From: Leucaena leucocephala
Lineage: Eukaryota; Streptophyta; Magnoliopsida; Fabales; Fabaceae
Assembly (NCBI GenBank): GCA_037074615.1
Contig: CM073557.1
Coordinates: 16,384,501-16,448,500, forward strand
Direction of reading: 5' to 3'
Length of the DNA: 64,000 bases
Under the pieces are notes generated by a model. The model worked only from the letters and a program-made list of their open reading frames with translations, did no database searches and was not told the origin of the DNA. Numbering within the stretch: the stretch's first letter is position 1; the number at the start of each line of letters is the position of its first letter. Made by a program: the position numbers and the translations under genes. Positions 52,401 to 62,647 of this stretch are shown piece by piece.

Positions 52401-55400
52401 AGGATTATTTGACATGTTGATAGCTGCCATGTAAACAGGATTATTTGTTTGGTCTAGCGACAACCTTAATTCTTCAAGTACCCATTTCACCCATAGGGCT
52501 TCACAAATTCCAAGAGATATCGCTCTAAATTCTGCTTCAGCACTACTCCTAGCAACCACATGTTTTTTACTACACCAAGTGACTAGATTTCCCCACCATA
52601 GGTAACATATCCAGGAGTGGATTTTCTATCATCTTGATTGCTTGCCTAGTCAACATATGTCAATATCTCTACATTGCGTTTGTTAGACTTCTTAAACAAG
52701 AGACCTGGTCCGGGAGAGCCCTTCAAGTACCTGAGAATCCTGTAAATCTCATTAAGATGCCTTTGTTTGGGGTTATTAGAATGTTGACTTACCACACTAA
52801 CAGTATAAGTAATGTCTGGGCGAGTGTGGGATAAGTAGATCAATTTTCTCACCATACGTTGATATCTTCCTTTATCTACAGCTTGTCCCAGGTCTTCATT
52901 ATCAACGATTTTGTCTGCTCGTATAGGGGTATCACTTGGTCGACAATCGAGCATACCTGTTTCTGCTAGAAGATCTAGTATATACTTCCTTTGGGAGATA
53001 CTGATTCCTCTGGCAGATCTAGCCACTTCCATTCTCAGGAAATATTTCATGTCTCCCAGATCCTTAACCTAGAATTCTCTGTTTAGTGCCTTCTTAATTC
53101 GGTCAATCTCTGTTGAGCTATCACCTGTGAGAACAATATCATCTACGTATATGGCCAATACCACCATTTTGCCATTCATGTGTCGGTAGAATAATGTGTG
53201 ATCACTCTATCCCTGTATATAACTTTCAGCTTTGAGAACATTGGTGAACCTCTTAAACCACGCTCGTGGAGATTGTTTTAGGCCATACAGTGACTTCTTC
53301 AACTTTCATACTTGATTATTCTTTCTCCCAGGGAATCCTGGTGGCATTTTCATGTATACTTCTTTCAAATTGCCATTTAAAAATGCATTCTTGACATCCA
53401 TTTAGTATAGCGGCCAATCTAAATTTGCAGCAAGAGAAAATAAGATTCTGATGGTGTTTAATATGGCGACTGGTGCGAATGTCTTTATGTAGTCCATGCC
53501 ATATATTGGAGTAAAACCTTTTGCCACTAACCGCGCCTTATATTTATCAAGACTCCCATCAGCACGATATTTTGGAGTAAAAACCCATTTACAATCGACT
53601 GGCTTTTTCCCTTGGGCAAATCAACCACTTCCCATGTTTTGTTGATTTCTAGGCCTCCATTTTTTCCATGACTGCCTTTCTCCATTTTGGATTTTCTAGA
53701 GCTTCATTTATACTTTCTGGTACCCTGACTCGATCAAGGTGAGACATGAAGGCAAATTGAGGTGCAGACAATGCTTGATAAGAGACGTACCTTTCTATAG
53801 GGTGCCTAGTACAGGATCTTGGTTGCTTTCTTATTGCAATTGGAAGATCAAGGTCGTTTTGTTGTATCTCATTCTCAGGACCTGTTCCTGGGTCAGACTC
53901 TTGAGTTGTGTCAGTTGCTTGAGGTATATTACCTGTCATGTCTTTGGTTCTTCATGTATAAACTTGACCCCATTTGTTAGAGTCTCCCCCTGAACTAGCA
54001 TTTTCTGTATGTTCCTCAAGTGCCTCATGTGTATGTTTTTCAAGTGTATAAATCAGGTCAAGTTCACATAAGGGTTCAATGTTAGGTTGAATAGATTGAG
54101 GTTCATCCCATGTCTCCCCCTGGGTTGATGACGCTGTATAAAAGGGAATAGTTTCATGGAATGTGACATCTTGAGTGACATAGAGCCGTTTAGAGACAGG
54201 ATCAAAACATTTGTACCCCTTTTAGGTTCTTGCGAGTCCTAGGTAGATACACTTGACAGCTTTGGGATCGAGTTTATGGGTATGGTGTAGGTGAACAAAG
54301 GCAGTGCAACCAAAGACTTGGAGTAGAAGGGTGTTTTCAAGGTAGGGTAGGTTGAAATGATGATGGAGGACTTGGAGAGGAGTTTGGAAGGATAAGGGCT
54401 TGCATGGCATACGATTAATTAAGAAGGTAGTTGTGAGGATCGTATCATCCCAATGGTAAGTAGGTACAGTACTACTGAAGAGAAGGGCTCGCCCAATTTC
54501 TTGAAGATGTCTATTTTTCCTTTCAGCAATCCCATTTTATTGTGGGCTATGAGAGCAAGAGCTTTTATGAGTAATGCCATGTTGGCAAAGAAATGTGGAT
54601 AACTAATTATTGAAATACTCAGTGCTATTGTCAGTATGAAGCATTTGAATTTTTATGTCAAACTGTGTATGGATCATTTTATAGAAATCAATAAATGTGT
54701 GTGATACTTCAGTCTTATCCTTTAAGAGGAAAACCCAACTAACACGAGTATGGTCATCAATCAAGGCCATAAACCATTTTGAGTGAGTACGTTTTTAACA
54801 CGTGAAGGCCCCCATAAATCGTTGTGGATGAGAGAAAAAGGTTTAGAAGGTCTATAAGAGACATTGGGAAAGGCAGTACGATGATGTTTGGCTAGTTTAC
54901 AGGCATCACAATGAAACTCAGAATCTTTATTTAAGCAAAGAGAAGGAAACATCTTACACATATTTCAGGTTAGGATGTCCTAATCTTTTGTGCCATAACT
55001 CCAATTCTCTAGCTCTAGGGAGAGACACTTTATTACAGGAATGAGTTACTGAATTCTGACAATCATCCAGGTAATAGAGTCCATCAAATTCCCTAGCAAT
55101 ACCAATCGTCGTCCCCGTGAATAGATCCTGAAAAATACAATGAGTAGCAAAGAAATCAGCATGACACCCATCTCTCTTATTTAGGTGGCTCACAGATAAT
55201 AAATTACATTTCAACTTTGGGACATGTAAGACATCATGGAGTGTGAGAGTGGAAGAAATATTAATAGTACCACTCCCAGCTACCAAAGTTAGAGGCATCA
55301 GCAATTTTTACTGTAAGACGTGTCTTTGCAGGAGTATAGTTTGAAAATAATAAGGTGTCGTCAGTCATATGATCTGAGGCTTCTGAATCAATTATCCAAC

Positions 55401-58400
55401 AATTGCCTGTGTTCTTACCTTTAATGGTAGTTAAGGCTTTAAAAAAGTTACCTCATTGTACTATAGTAGCGACAGGTTGTTGTTTACGTGACTGACTTTC
55501 CAGTGCATTTAGGCGTTCTAGAATGGTGGTCAATGGATCAGCAGAAGGCATTAGGCCAGGATGCAATGGGCCTACAGAATGCAATGTGCATGGCGCCAAG
55601 TTGCTCATATGGGCCTGCAGAAAAGATTTGTGTGGGCCTGTGGAAGTGTCTGGATCTGGAAGCTGATATGATTTGCTTATATCGGCGCCAAGTTGATTCG
55701 CATGCGTGGGCTCAGCTTCACCTGGACCTACTTCAGCCAGATGGCTCTTAGGTCGTCGCTGCTTTGGCCTCCAGTCGAGCGGCTTGCCGTGGAGGTCCCA
55801 GCAGCGGTCCTTCGTGTGACCTAATTTCTTGCAATGGTCACACGACGGTCGTTCTCTCCTGGGACCAGTCTCTGACGTGCGAGTGATGAGGGCTGAGCTT
55901 TTGGTGGTCGTTGGCTGAGGCGATGTATGGTCGACAAGCATGACTTGCCGACGGGACTCTTCGTCCCTCAGGATGGCGAATGCCTTCGGTACTATTGGCA
56001 GAGGAACTTGGCTTAGGAGACGACTATGAGCGTCGTCGTACACAGGGTTAAGTCCCACCAAAAATTCAAACAAATGCTCCTCCTCCAGAACTCATCGGTA
56101 CTCAGCAGCATCGTCACCGTCTCTCCAAACCCAATGTTGCAGCAAATTAAGTTCTTGCCACAATGCAGCCTTTTCGAGATAGTAGGCATTCAGGGGTCGA
56201 GTTCCCTGCTTGACAGACCAGAGACATGCCCTTATGTCGAAGAGCAAGGCGGCATTCGGACGTTTCCCGTATGCCTCCTTTACAGCAAGCCAGATGGACC
56301 TTGCGGAGGTAAGAAACACGAAGCTCCGTCGGACATTTGGGAGCATGGAATTAAGGAGCCACGAAGCCACAATCGTGTTGTCTGACTTCCACTGTCGGCA
56401 GGAACTTGTATCACCGAAGGTGGGCTGATCGTTGTGGATTAACTCGAGTCTATCTCTACCGTCAAGAGCAAGGAGCATTGACTGGCTCTAATCAAGGTAA
56501 TTATCACCGGTAAGACGTTCTGGTACAATAAGGATAACTGAACCTTCATACCCAACAACCTTAACAGAGGCTTGTCGTGAGCTACTGTCAGACTCGGCAG
56601 AAGAATAGAGTGACCCAGTCACCTGCTCTGATATCATATCGGTGGACATTTTGATTATGCAAGCAGAAAAACAAAAGATAAACAGCACGCAAGGTTCTGT
56701 ATGAAACTTTCTTGCAATTTGCTTCAATATACTGTTACATATATATACACATATAGAATCCCAATCAGGTGGGATTTTTGGGATGAAATCAGGGAATACA
56801 ATTAAAATACAATCAAGACATAATTTCCCCTAGTTAATTACATATATTCTCTATGATCCCGCAAATCTCTCTCTGTCTTAAATACATATATTCTACAACA
56901 AAGGTTAATGAATTTTCTTGCCTCTAATCCCCTGTTTCTTTGTAAAACTATGTGAAGAGAACCAAAGAGAACCCATATCACAATTATCTTGTCACAGTTA
57001 GGCAAGCCATTGAATCCCATAAAATGCAAATTGCCACTATGCTTTGTTTCCTGGCTTATTGCTGAAGCCCTTAAATCAATTTAGGAGAAACTTTTTCAAA
57101 ATACTTGGTCAGATCTAGGTTTTTCCAAAATATTAAAGGTTTTTGCAAAGTTAACACATTGCTAAATAATGGACAAATTAATGGCCAAAGGTTCTAAGCC
57201 TCATCTGGATATTTGATTAATGGCTGGTTAGAGTAAAAAATCTGTCCTTTACTCTCTTAATGAATACCCAAAAAATAGGCTTTTATCACTTACTTGCGTC
57301 AGTCTTGTATGAAAGAACTTGCTCTAAGCCTTTCAATTCAAGCCAATCTCTTGGTTCACATTCATGTGAAACCGTTTCACCAGAAAATATAAAAATGGAA
57401 GTTATTAAATTACCTATAGTACTGAAATATAAGATCAATTACATAACAGCTTTTTTTCCCGTTCAAAAATGGTTGTTAGGACTCGAGATAGTTAAAATAT
57501 TACGATCAGCCCCATCATAATTATACCCGAATGCTGAGACAACTCGATCTTTTTTCTTTCTTGATGCTGGTGTATTCTATCATTAAGCTTTTTGGGTGAT
57601 TAATTCTGCATCTGAAGTATAGGATTTCATACCTCTTATGCTTCCAAATTGGACACTATTTGTGTGCTTCTAATGCAGGATCTTTTGGTGCTGCGGAGAA
57701 TGAATCTGGTTGCTTACAGTTTGGCCCGCGTGGAGATGGAGGTACATCTTAGAGAATATCTTGGTAGACTTCCGTTCTTGTACTGCCTGGTTCTGCTATA
57801 TTGTATGCTCTACTTTCTTGATTTATTTATTTTTTATCTTTTGTCCTTGCATTTGTTATTGTATATATATGTGTGTGTGTGTGCTTTTATGAGTTTTATG
57901 GAATAATGTTTAGCTCAACTTTGTGATCGTGTGGTGAGATAAATTATTTTATTTGTTTAATCAGAAATTTTGTTCAATGCCTAAGGGCATTGTACTCTCA
58001 GTAGTCAGTGGTGGATCGTACTGTTTGACAAAAATTCATAGTCATCTATTCTCTACTTAAATCTTCTAACTTAGGAAACCATATTAGTATCCTTTTTTCT
58101 CTATCTTTATTTTCTAATTTTTGTAGAAAGTAATAATTGGAGATATCGGACAAGATCGAAGAACGAGGCATCTTTCTAAAACAGCCTTAGATTGAAGGTT
58201 GATTATCTCACGCTCTTTCTAGTACGGGGAAATATGGTTGAACTTTGTTTGTACATATATGAGATGAAGAACCACAGTTGCTGTCTAATTGTTTGTCGTA
58301 TGGAAGAAAAAGAAAGAACCAAGAAATCTGAAGTCATGGAGATTGAATAACCTGGCTTGAGTTTGAACAACCAATCATTTAAACAAAACTGTCTATGACA

Positions 58401-61400
58401 GATGCTTAACAACACATCATACTAAAAATTACTTAGATAACACATTTCCTAATACAATTACTAATGATGAAAGTTATCCTAATTTTCAACTTTAGCCTTC
58501 TTGTTCCTCCTACTATATAAGTATGCAAGGGAAATTCATGATCAAGAATTCTATCATCCCCCCTGTTCTGTGAAATATTTCTCGAATAAAATTCCTGTCA
58601 AGAAACAGGAAACCATAATTTTTGTGAAAGAAAAATTGCTCTTTTCTTTTTTACAAAAACGATGGTGTGATTCTTTGCAGTGAATTGATAATTTGTTTCG
58701 TGAAGTTTTTACATCGTATCCATGCAGATTCTCTTGTCTCATCATGATCATGTGTTTGGCTTTTTTGAAACTGTTTTCTGGGATATATAGAATAGAGCAT
58801 AAGGTCATTATTCCCGATGTTGAAATAAGTTGGGGAAGGTTGGAGAGAAGACTCAGAACTCAAAGGTCCAACAACTGTAACAATTAGAGCTGTGAATTAG
58901 AAAATTGTTTGGGACAGAATGGATCAACATGATCCTTGCCTATCATTTAACCTTCATTCAGTTTAGCTCTGTCACATTGTCATATCTTAATAGTTCCCCT
59001 GCTCATAAATTTGGCTTGGGATGGTATGATGAATGCTTGTTTGTATGAAGATATTTGGCGCTATGCATGGTTCTCTTGGTCTTGTACTATGTTATTTAAC
59101 TCGATTACTTTTCAGGATTAAGCTGCATTTATCCATCTGACTTTCTACCATTTACAAGAAGACCACTTCTATTAGTCATTGACAGTGAAAGCAATGAGGC
59201 ATTCAAGGCAAGCATTACCTCTTTATTTTAGTTTACATAATGAACTTTTTTGGACCATGACATATACTGGTGTAGGAATGATAACTTTAAGCATAAATTA
59301 GGGGGGATGTAGGGGAAATAATGATTTGCACGCTTACCCTATCCATGCATTAATGAAAACACTGCGCTTAAGGAGTTTTATAAAATAATGTGTTAATATG
59401 TAAATTGTAATGCACTATCATCAGTAATTTCTGATCTGATATTTTCTCTATATTTATTGCATGCATGAAGTTTTGACTGTCTTGATTCAGATTCAATTAG
59501 TGCCAATAGGAAAGGTAAAATTGGTTGTTTTGTTGAAGTTTTAGTAGTCTTAAAAATAATTTTGAATAGAAGAAACATTGCATTGGGGGGGTGAGTCTCT
59601 CTACCTTGAGTTTTCATAAATCATGATCGTATGTCCCTTCACATCCTAATATCAAGTCCGATTCATTTAGAACATTTGAAAATTAATTGGTCAGAATCAA
59701 ATGCAGGCCATAGCTGGAAAAGAGAAAGGAGAGTCAGTTGCTATGCTTCTTTCTCCTAGCTGTTCACCTCCAATTGCTTCTGCTGATTGGTCACGATATT
59801 TACATGGGAGCCTGTTCACCATGTTTCTGACAGCTCCACAGCAAGCTTTCTGTCTGCTGCTTGGTCTTTCAGGCAGTGATATTGATTCGGTGCTTAATAA
59901 ATGGCTTCATTTTTTCATTTTACTATTTTTGGTTTCTTTCTTACTTTTGAGGATAAGAAATTTCTAAATCTGTTGGTCTCTTAAGGAGTTCAATTCCATT
60001 GTCAGGACACATACGACCAAGCTGAGAAGCTGCTTTCATCATTATTAAACGACTGGGGCCTGGCTTTGGCAACATCAGACATGCTTAATCCTGTTTGGGG
60101 ACAGATTTTAGGTGATCCCTTCATAAGGCGACTTCTTTTAAGGTAAGAAAGGCCATCCTTACGTGTCGTTATTTTTATTTGTTATCGGGAATGAGCTCTG
60201 TTGAATTGCATTATTTTTGACAAAATGTTTTAGTCTTCTTATTATGCTTTTGTCAGTGTCCATTGTACTTCTTGATTAATGTCAGTTGATTGGTGATTGA
60301 TGATTGATTTGGGGGTTTGGAAGGTGATTGAACTTACTGTCATGCTAATTTCTCGTCATTCTCATGCCTAGCTATGTTTTTGGTCAACTGGAAACCTCTT
60401 CTAACCGAAATCCTAGTTCTGGATCTGTTTCCTTCTAATGTTTGGATATCATCGTTAATCACTTCTCAGGGGAAAACCTTGTTAAAATCTCCTGTGGTTC
60501 TTCAAACCAGCCTCCATAATTTCTCCGCTTAGTTAACTAAACCATTTGTAATTAAGAGAGCCATATTATCCTTCAATTCTAAAATTTTGATGTTCTTTTT
60601 GACTTAGTGCAGCTTGAGCATTGGTATTAAGGATTTCTAGATCCCTGGACTTCCTTGCTCATCTATATCTTGACGTATTTGGCTAATTGGCTTCAAAGCA
60701 TGTCCAAAATACTTTCTTTTCTCGTTCAAGATTCTTCGCTAGTAATGCAGATTAAGAAACTGCTTAAATAGCACATGAACCGTATGGGAGCAATATTTAG
60801 TTTTAGAGATCATAGTAATCATGATTTGGAATTTGAAATCCTATTTACTTTTAAGCTATATGTATCACTGGAGTCTGGAGGAATCAGAATGTAAACAGAA
60901 TCGCAGATAAATTGCTGGAATCATGGGATACGTTCCATAAATAGCAAATTGCATGATTTTTATATTATCTGCACTTTGTATGTGTCTTCCCAAGTTTGCT
61001 CATGAATAACCCAGTGTTGCAGTTCTGACAAAAAACTTATTTGACTCCTTACTTTCTAATCTGTTTTTAATCCCAAGACCAAAATGCTGCTTTCTGTAGT
61101 ATGGAGATTAAACCCTTCAAATGCCACTAGAAGATTTGGTTTACCCGTGAGGGAGATTTTATGAATTTCTCTCAAGTGGCTTAGGTAATTTCTTATTTCA
61201 CTTTCCATTTGGTGCAGATTCCTCTTTTGCCAGGCAGTGCTAACACTATATGCTCCCATCCACAATAAGAAGGAATTCCTTCCAACATGTGTCCCATCTC
61301 TTCCAACACCTGTCCTGCTTTCAAGTTCTTCTCCCCAATGTGTAATTCTGCAGTTAGCCAGCTTGTTTGGAGCCATTGAAAGTTTCATCTTCTCAGAGGA

Positions 61401-61437
61401 GACCGTTCTTCCTGAAAATCAGATGCCACCTTTATGA
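28476..61437 (+). CDS. SCAI: SCAI-family protein (DUF3550/UPF0682)
   Basis: Exons: 28476-28603, 29134-29521, 30393-30599, 30752-30970, 45643-45709, 57679-57741, 59116-59207, 59707-59889, 60006-60142, 61218-61437. All phases agree, giving 1704 nt (567 aa plus stop), close to what I recall for plant SCAI proteins. Family landmarks: EAFWTLVDKADKKFSKIRDLP at the start, then VFKVYTQLWKFQQENRQKL, SYIFYEAILTREYF, FMNIRPLRYS, VLATICEELPSDGVLLIYLS, IYPSDFLPFTRRPLLLVIDS, LFTMFLTAPQQAFCLLLGLS, LNDWGLALATSD, LRFLFCQAVLTLYAP. Animal SCAI is a nuclear cofactor that restrains MAL/SRF transcription and works in DNA repair; the plant role is not established. Odd points: introns of 14.7 and 12.0 kb filled with Copia elements, and a GC donor after exon 7 (AAG|GCAAGC). 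No disabling change seen. Confidence 0.93.
32063..36406 (+). mobile_element. Copia-A: Ty1/Copia retrotransposon, sense to SCAI
   Basis: LTRs 32068-32281 and 36207-36401, alike but with indels (the left one has an extra copy of a ctcctacagat segment). Primer site TGGTATTAGAGCC directly follows the left LTR (32282); a polypurine tract aaaggggaag precedes the right LTR (36197-36206). Flanks taggg and taggt suggest a 5-bp target duplication with one change. The 4.3-kb body lacks a recognisable gag; pol remains are broken by many stops. Clearly defective and old. Confidence 0.85.
33060..36198 (+). pseudogene. Copia-A pol remnants
   Basis: GAG-pre-integrase part at 33221-33472 (GMTIGIAKEYEGLYYLD, VLWHKMMCHYNFSYL), integrase core 33540-34000 (HSDV, FIDDHTR), integrase tail to 34267 (KCVFLG), RT 34723-35440 (VGCKWVFTLKFNADG, YNETFAPIAKLSTI, LDIKNAFLNGE, YVDDIILTG near 35210), RNase H 35552-36198 (FTDADWAGD, YCDNRAA, RTKHVEVD). 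The catalytic YVDD is intact, but stops at 34939, 35323, 35867 and elsewhere kill it. A Lys/Gln/Glu-rich stretch (35440-35520) sits before the QRLVSKLIYLS region. Confidence 0.85.
37021..37535. mobile_element. MITE in SCAI intron 4
   Basis: Left end ggcttgtttagataagag and right end aaccaaacaggcac are imperfect inverted repeats. Arms match the 26645-27395 element, including gaagagtttatggaaaaa and aaatgagtatttggataatt. The inner part holds a purine-rich gagagagg stretch (37210-37310) whose complement gives a meaningless Pro/Leu/Phe/Ser frame. Target duplication not resolved. Confidence 0.6.
38850..44192 (-). pseudogene. Copia-B gag-pol remnants
   Basis: In reading order: gag start near 44080-43900 (ending GDNYLD), gag continuing after the TRIM at 42660-42280 (LVGLNSIYDDTRGHL), CCHC knuckle CDHCKKVGHVKEKCWD near 42245-42195, integrase 41128-40611 (HTDNGTEYFNLSL, HNPQQNGIAKCKNSH), RT 40260-39540 (IGCKWVFSPKYCADRSLDKY, DYTETFAPVAKLNTI, YVDD near 39705), RNase H 39230-38900. 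YVDD is intact; the frame is broken many times. Confidence 0.85.
42663..43733 (-). mobile_element. TRIM-like small LTR element nested in Copia-B gag
   Basis: Direct repeats start at 42668 and 43445 (agagtagagggaaaataaag core). The right one ends caaca at 43728. The primer site CTGATACCA complement abuts the right LTR (43436-43444), as for a minus-strand LTR element. Target duplication atttc (42663-42667) and gtttc (43729-43733), one mismatch. The left LTR lacks about 80 bp of the right one. The inside is about 0.57 kb with no ORF and a tandemly duplicated unit of about 145 bp (about 43045-43335). Confidence 0.75.
45643..45709 (+). other. SCAI: SCAI exon 5, 67-nt exon between Copia-laden introns
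   Basis: Encodes VLATICEELPSDGVLLIYLSAS, one of the most recognisable SCAI segments, with acceptor GGTCAG and donor G|GTTAAT. Listed separately because it is easily missed: it stands alone 14.7 kb from exon 4 and 12 kb from exon 6. Confidence 0.9.
46600..48845 (-). pseudogene. Copia-D integrase, RT and RNase H
   Basis: Integrase C-half 48845-48388 (frameshifted, NGVTERKNGHLLEVA, KFLKCVFLGYSR), RT 48163-47027 (GCRWVLTPKTKADGTLEQL, LDIKNAFLHGDLLEVYMEQP, SLYGLKQSP, LKYFIEIEV), RNase H 47021-46600 (PDITYPMSVLSQF, FCDADHGG). The catalytic box reads YVND at about 47335-47346 instead of YVDD, so one metal-binding Asp is Asn. There are few stops, so it was recently intact. Confidence 0.88.
49873..50346 (-). 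pseudogene. Copia-D gag
   Basis: An uninterrupted 157-codon piece of the Copia gag polyprotein (retrotransposon gag type): LWLRDDTRLFLQIRNSID, MDYLTLLYSGKNNISRIYEV, FKGMYEELNALIP, FLTALLPRFAAARSQILSG. The upstream N-terminus is in another frame (50742-50458), and the downstream knuckle near 49720 keeps only GHTKRTC. gag packages the element RNA in virus-like particles. Confidence 0.85.
51416..51758 (-). mobile_element. Dimeric Au-like SINE between one pair of target duplications
   Basis: Two head-to-tail Au-like units on the minus strand: 51431-51578 and about 51579-51743. Each has the 3' T-rich end (aaaa on the plus strand), a cacaaggct..ccatctggtgg or equivalent segment, a tRNA-like promoter part (ggatttgaacctgtcacctc; gatttaaaaccataatctc) and a 5' end (aaggcttaccct; cgaggcttacctt). 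A 15-bp target duplication, tattccctccattac (51416-51430) and tattccctacattac (51744-51758), flanks the pair as a whole, with none between the units. Confidence 0.8.
52341..55304 (-). pseudogene. Copia-C protease/integrase, RT and RNase H
   Basis: GAG-pre-integrase 55304-54954 (LHDVLHVPKLKCNLLSVSHL, LWHKRLGHPNLKYV), integrase with HHCC and start of the core 54961-54761 (CDACKLAKHHRTAFP, HNDLWGPS), tail to 54222 (KCIYLG), RT linker 53939-53649 (RHPIERYVSY), RT with intact YVDD near 53140-53151, then 53050-52646 (MKYFLRMEVARSARGISISQ, LIYLSHTRPDITYTVSVV), RNase H 52640-52341 (RSSAEAEFRAIS, RTKHVEIDRHFI). A moderate number of stops and frameshifts, so defective. Confidence 0.87.
55453..56727 (-). 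pseudogene. Copia-C gag with zinc-knuckle
   Basis: Successive open pieces 56727-56488, 56478-56092 and 56073-55453. The last two are in one frame separated by a single TGA (an EYR-stop-VLEEE context, probably CGA to TGA). Motifs: LTGDNYLD, SARSIWLAVKEAYGKR, LLDLHQ-type helices, LVGLNPVYDDAHSRL, and the knuckle CDHCKKLGHTKDRCWDLHGKP near 55845-55785. It is the best-preserved gag in the window. Confidence 0.88.
57862..57884. repeat. TA/TG microsatellite in SCAI intron 6
   Basis: tatatatat followed by gtgtgtgtgtgtg, 120 nt after exon 6. Ordinary simple repeat. Confidence 0.85.
59208..59706 (+). other. SCAI intron 7 with GC donor
   Basis: Exon 7 ends ATTCAAG and the intron begins GCAAGC; the acceptor is AATGCAG. 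Reading AAG|GC keeps the SESNEAFK-AIAGKEKGE junction expected in the family. GC-AG introns are a known minor class, usually with a strong remaining donor match, as here. Confidence 0.8.
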
Positions 61438-62647
61438 GGATTATTTCTGGGCAGAAGCGTCAGATGTGTGATCTTATATACAGCTTCATTGTATAGCTGA
61501 ATTCATCAATATTAACTTTTGTGCTTGATCATGGGTGTTTGCTGGGAAAATTGTATTAGAGGTGCAGGCTTTATTGTGAACAAATATGTTTTGAAACTTA
61601 TAATTAGGTGATTGTAAAATGATATTTGAGGGGGCACAATGAATGTCACATTGATCTCCCTAGAATATTAGAAATCTTCATAATCACACTTGTAATTTTG
61701 AAGCATACAAGGTCTGGAATTGGATTAGTCTTTGGGCTTGTAAAAGCAATGATTCGATGTTTATTTAAGTAGAGTTGAAAAAAAAAATCTATTTCAGGTT
61801 TATGCTGTTACAAATCAAATATCAGTATGGTTGAATTTGTAGCGGGTTGTACTATTAACAAATTATCAAGTATGAATGTGAATTATTTTTTGTTTAACCC
61901 CAAAAAAATTCATTTTCCAAGTTCATATTTGACACCCGAACTAAACATTAGTTTAATATGAAATATAATGGTAAGTAAATCTTTCTAATTTTTGAAATGT
62001 TCATTAATAACTTAACACTAACAAATTAAATCCCTCACAGGGTAAATCATGATTTAAATTGTCGGTAAAGAAATGCTGACATTTAGTGAGCCACCTCGAA
62101 TATGATTAATACACATGCTTAGACAAATATTTGTCAGTGATGTTAATGTGACACACCAACAAATCAATTGCCCCAAGAACAAATATAGAATAAATATTTT
62201 ACTCAGGTTACAAACGCTATCCTAATGATGCAGGTTGGTAACGTATGTGAAATATAATGGTAAGTAAATCTTTCTAATTTTTGAAATGTTCATTAATAAC
62301 TTAACACTATAACAAATTAATCACTCACAGGGTAAATCATTATTTAAATTGTTAAACAAAATGCTTACATTTAGTGAGCCACCTCGAATATGATTAATAC
62401 ACATGCTTAGACAAATATTTGTCAGTGATGTTAATGTGACACACCAACAAATCAATTGCCCCAAGAACAAATATAGAATAAATATTTTATTCAGGTTACA
62501 AACGCTATCCTAATGATGCAGGTTGGTAACGTATGTGAAATGTGATGAAAATTTGTAGACCACTCCAGCAAAACAAAATGCATAACAGAAGACTGAACAA
62601 AATTGTAGAACCTTGCACATAAAATAAATCCCAGAACGTCAATTCTC
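61438..62647. other. Convergent intergenic region between SCAI and OVA3 3' ends
   Basis: Both genes end toward each other here. No gene seen. It holds the 289-bp tandem duplication; otherwise it is AT-rich sequence in which both 3' UTRs must lie. Confidence 0.6.
61961..62540. repeat. Tandem duplication, period 289 bp, two copies
   Basis: Copy 1 starts aaatataatggtaagtaaat at 61961, copy 2 at 62250. They share long identical runs (e.g. gtgagccacctcgaatatg; caatgtgacacaccaac-type stretch) with few changes near the middle. A recent local duplication; no coding content. Confidence 0.9.

Larger units (their letters stand above)
51932..56902 (-). mobile_element. Copia-C: Ty1/Copia retrotransposon, antisense to SCAI
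   Basis: LTRs of 261 bp each, 51937-52197 and 56637-56897, with about 11 differences by eye (near 4%), so fairly recent. Primer site TGATATCAGAGCAG (minus strand) adjoins the right LTR. Flanks ataaa (51932-51936) and acaaa (56898-56902) are a 5-bp target duplication with one change. All domains of a Copia polyprotein can be traced. Confidence 0.9.
45710..57678 (+). other. SCAI intron 5, swollen by transposons
   Basis: 11,969 nt, donor G|GTTAAT, acceptor TAATGCAG. It holds Copia-D (46190-50927), a dimeric SINE (51416-51758) and Copia-C (51932-56902). The remaining parts (45710-46189, 50928-51415, 51759-51931, 56903-57678) show nothing I can name. Confidence 0.85.
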
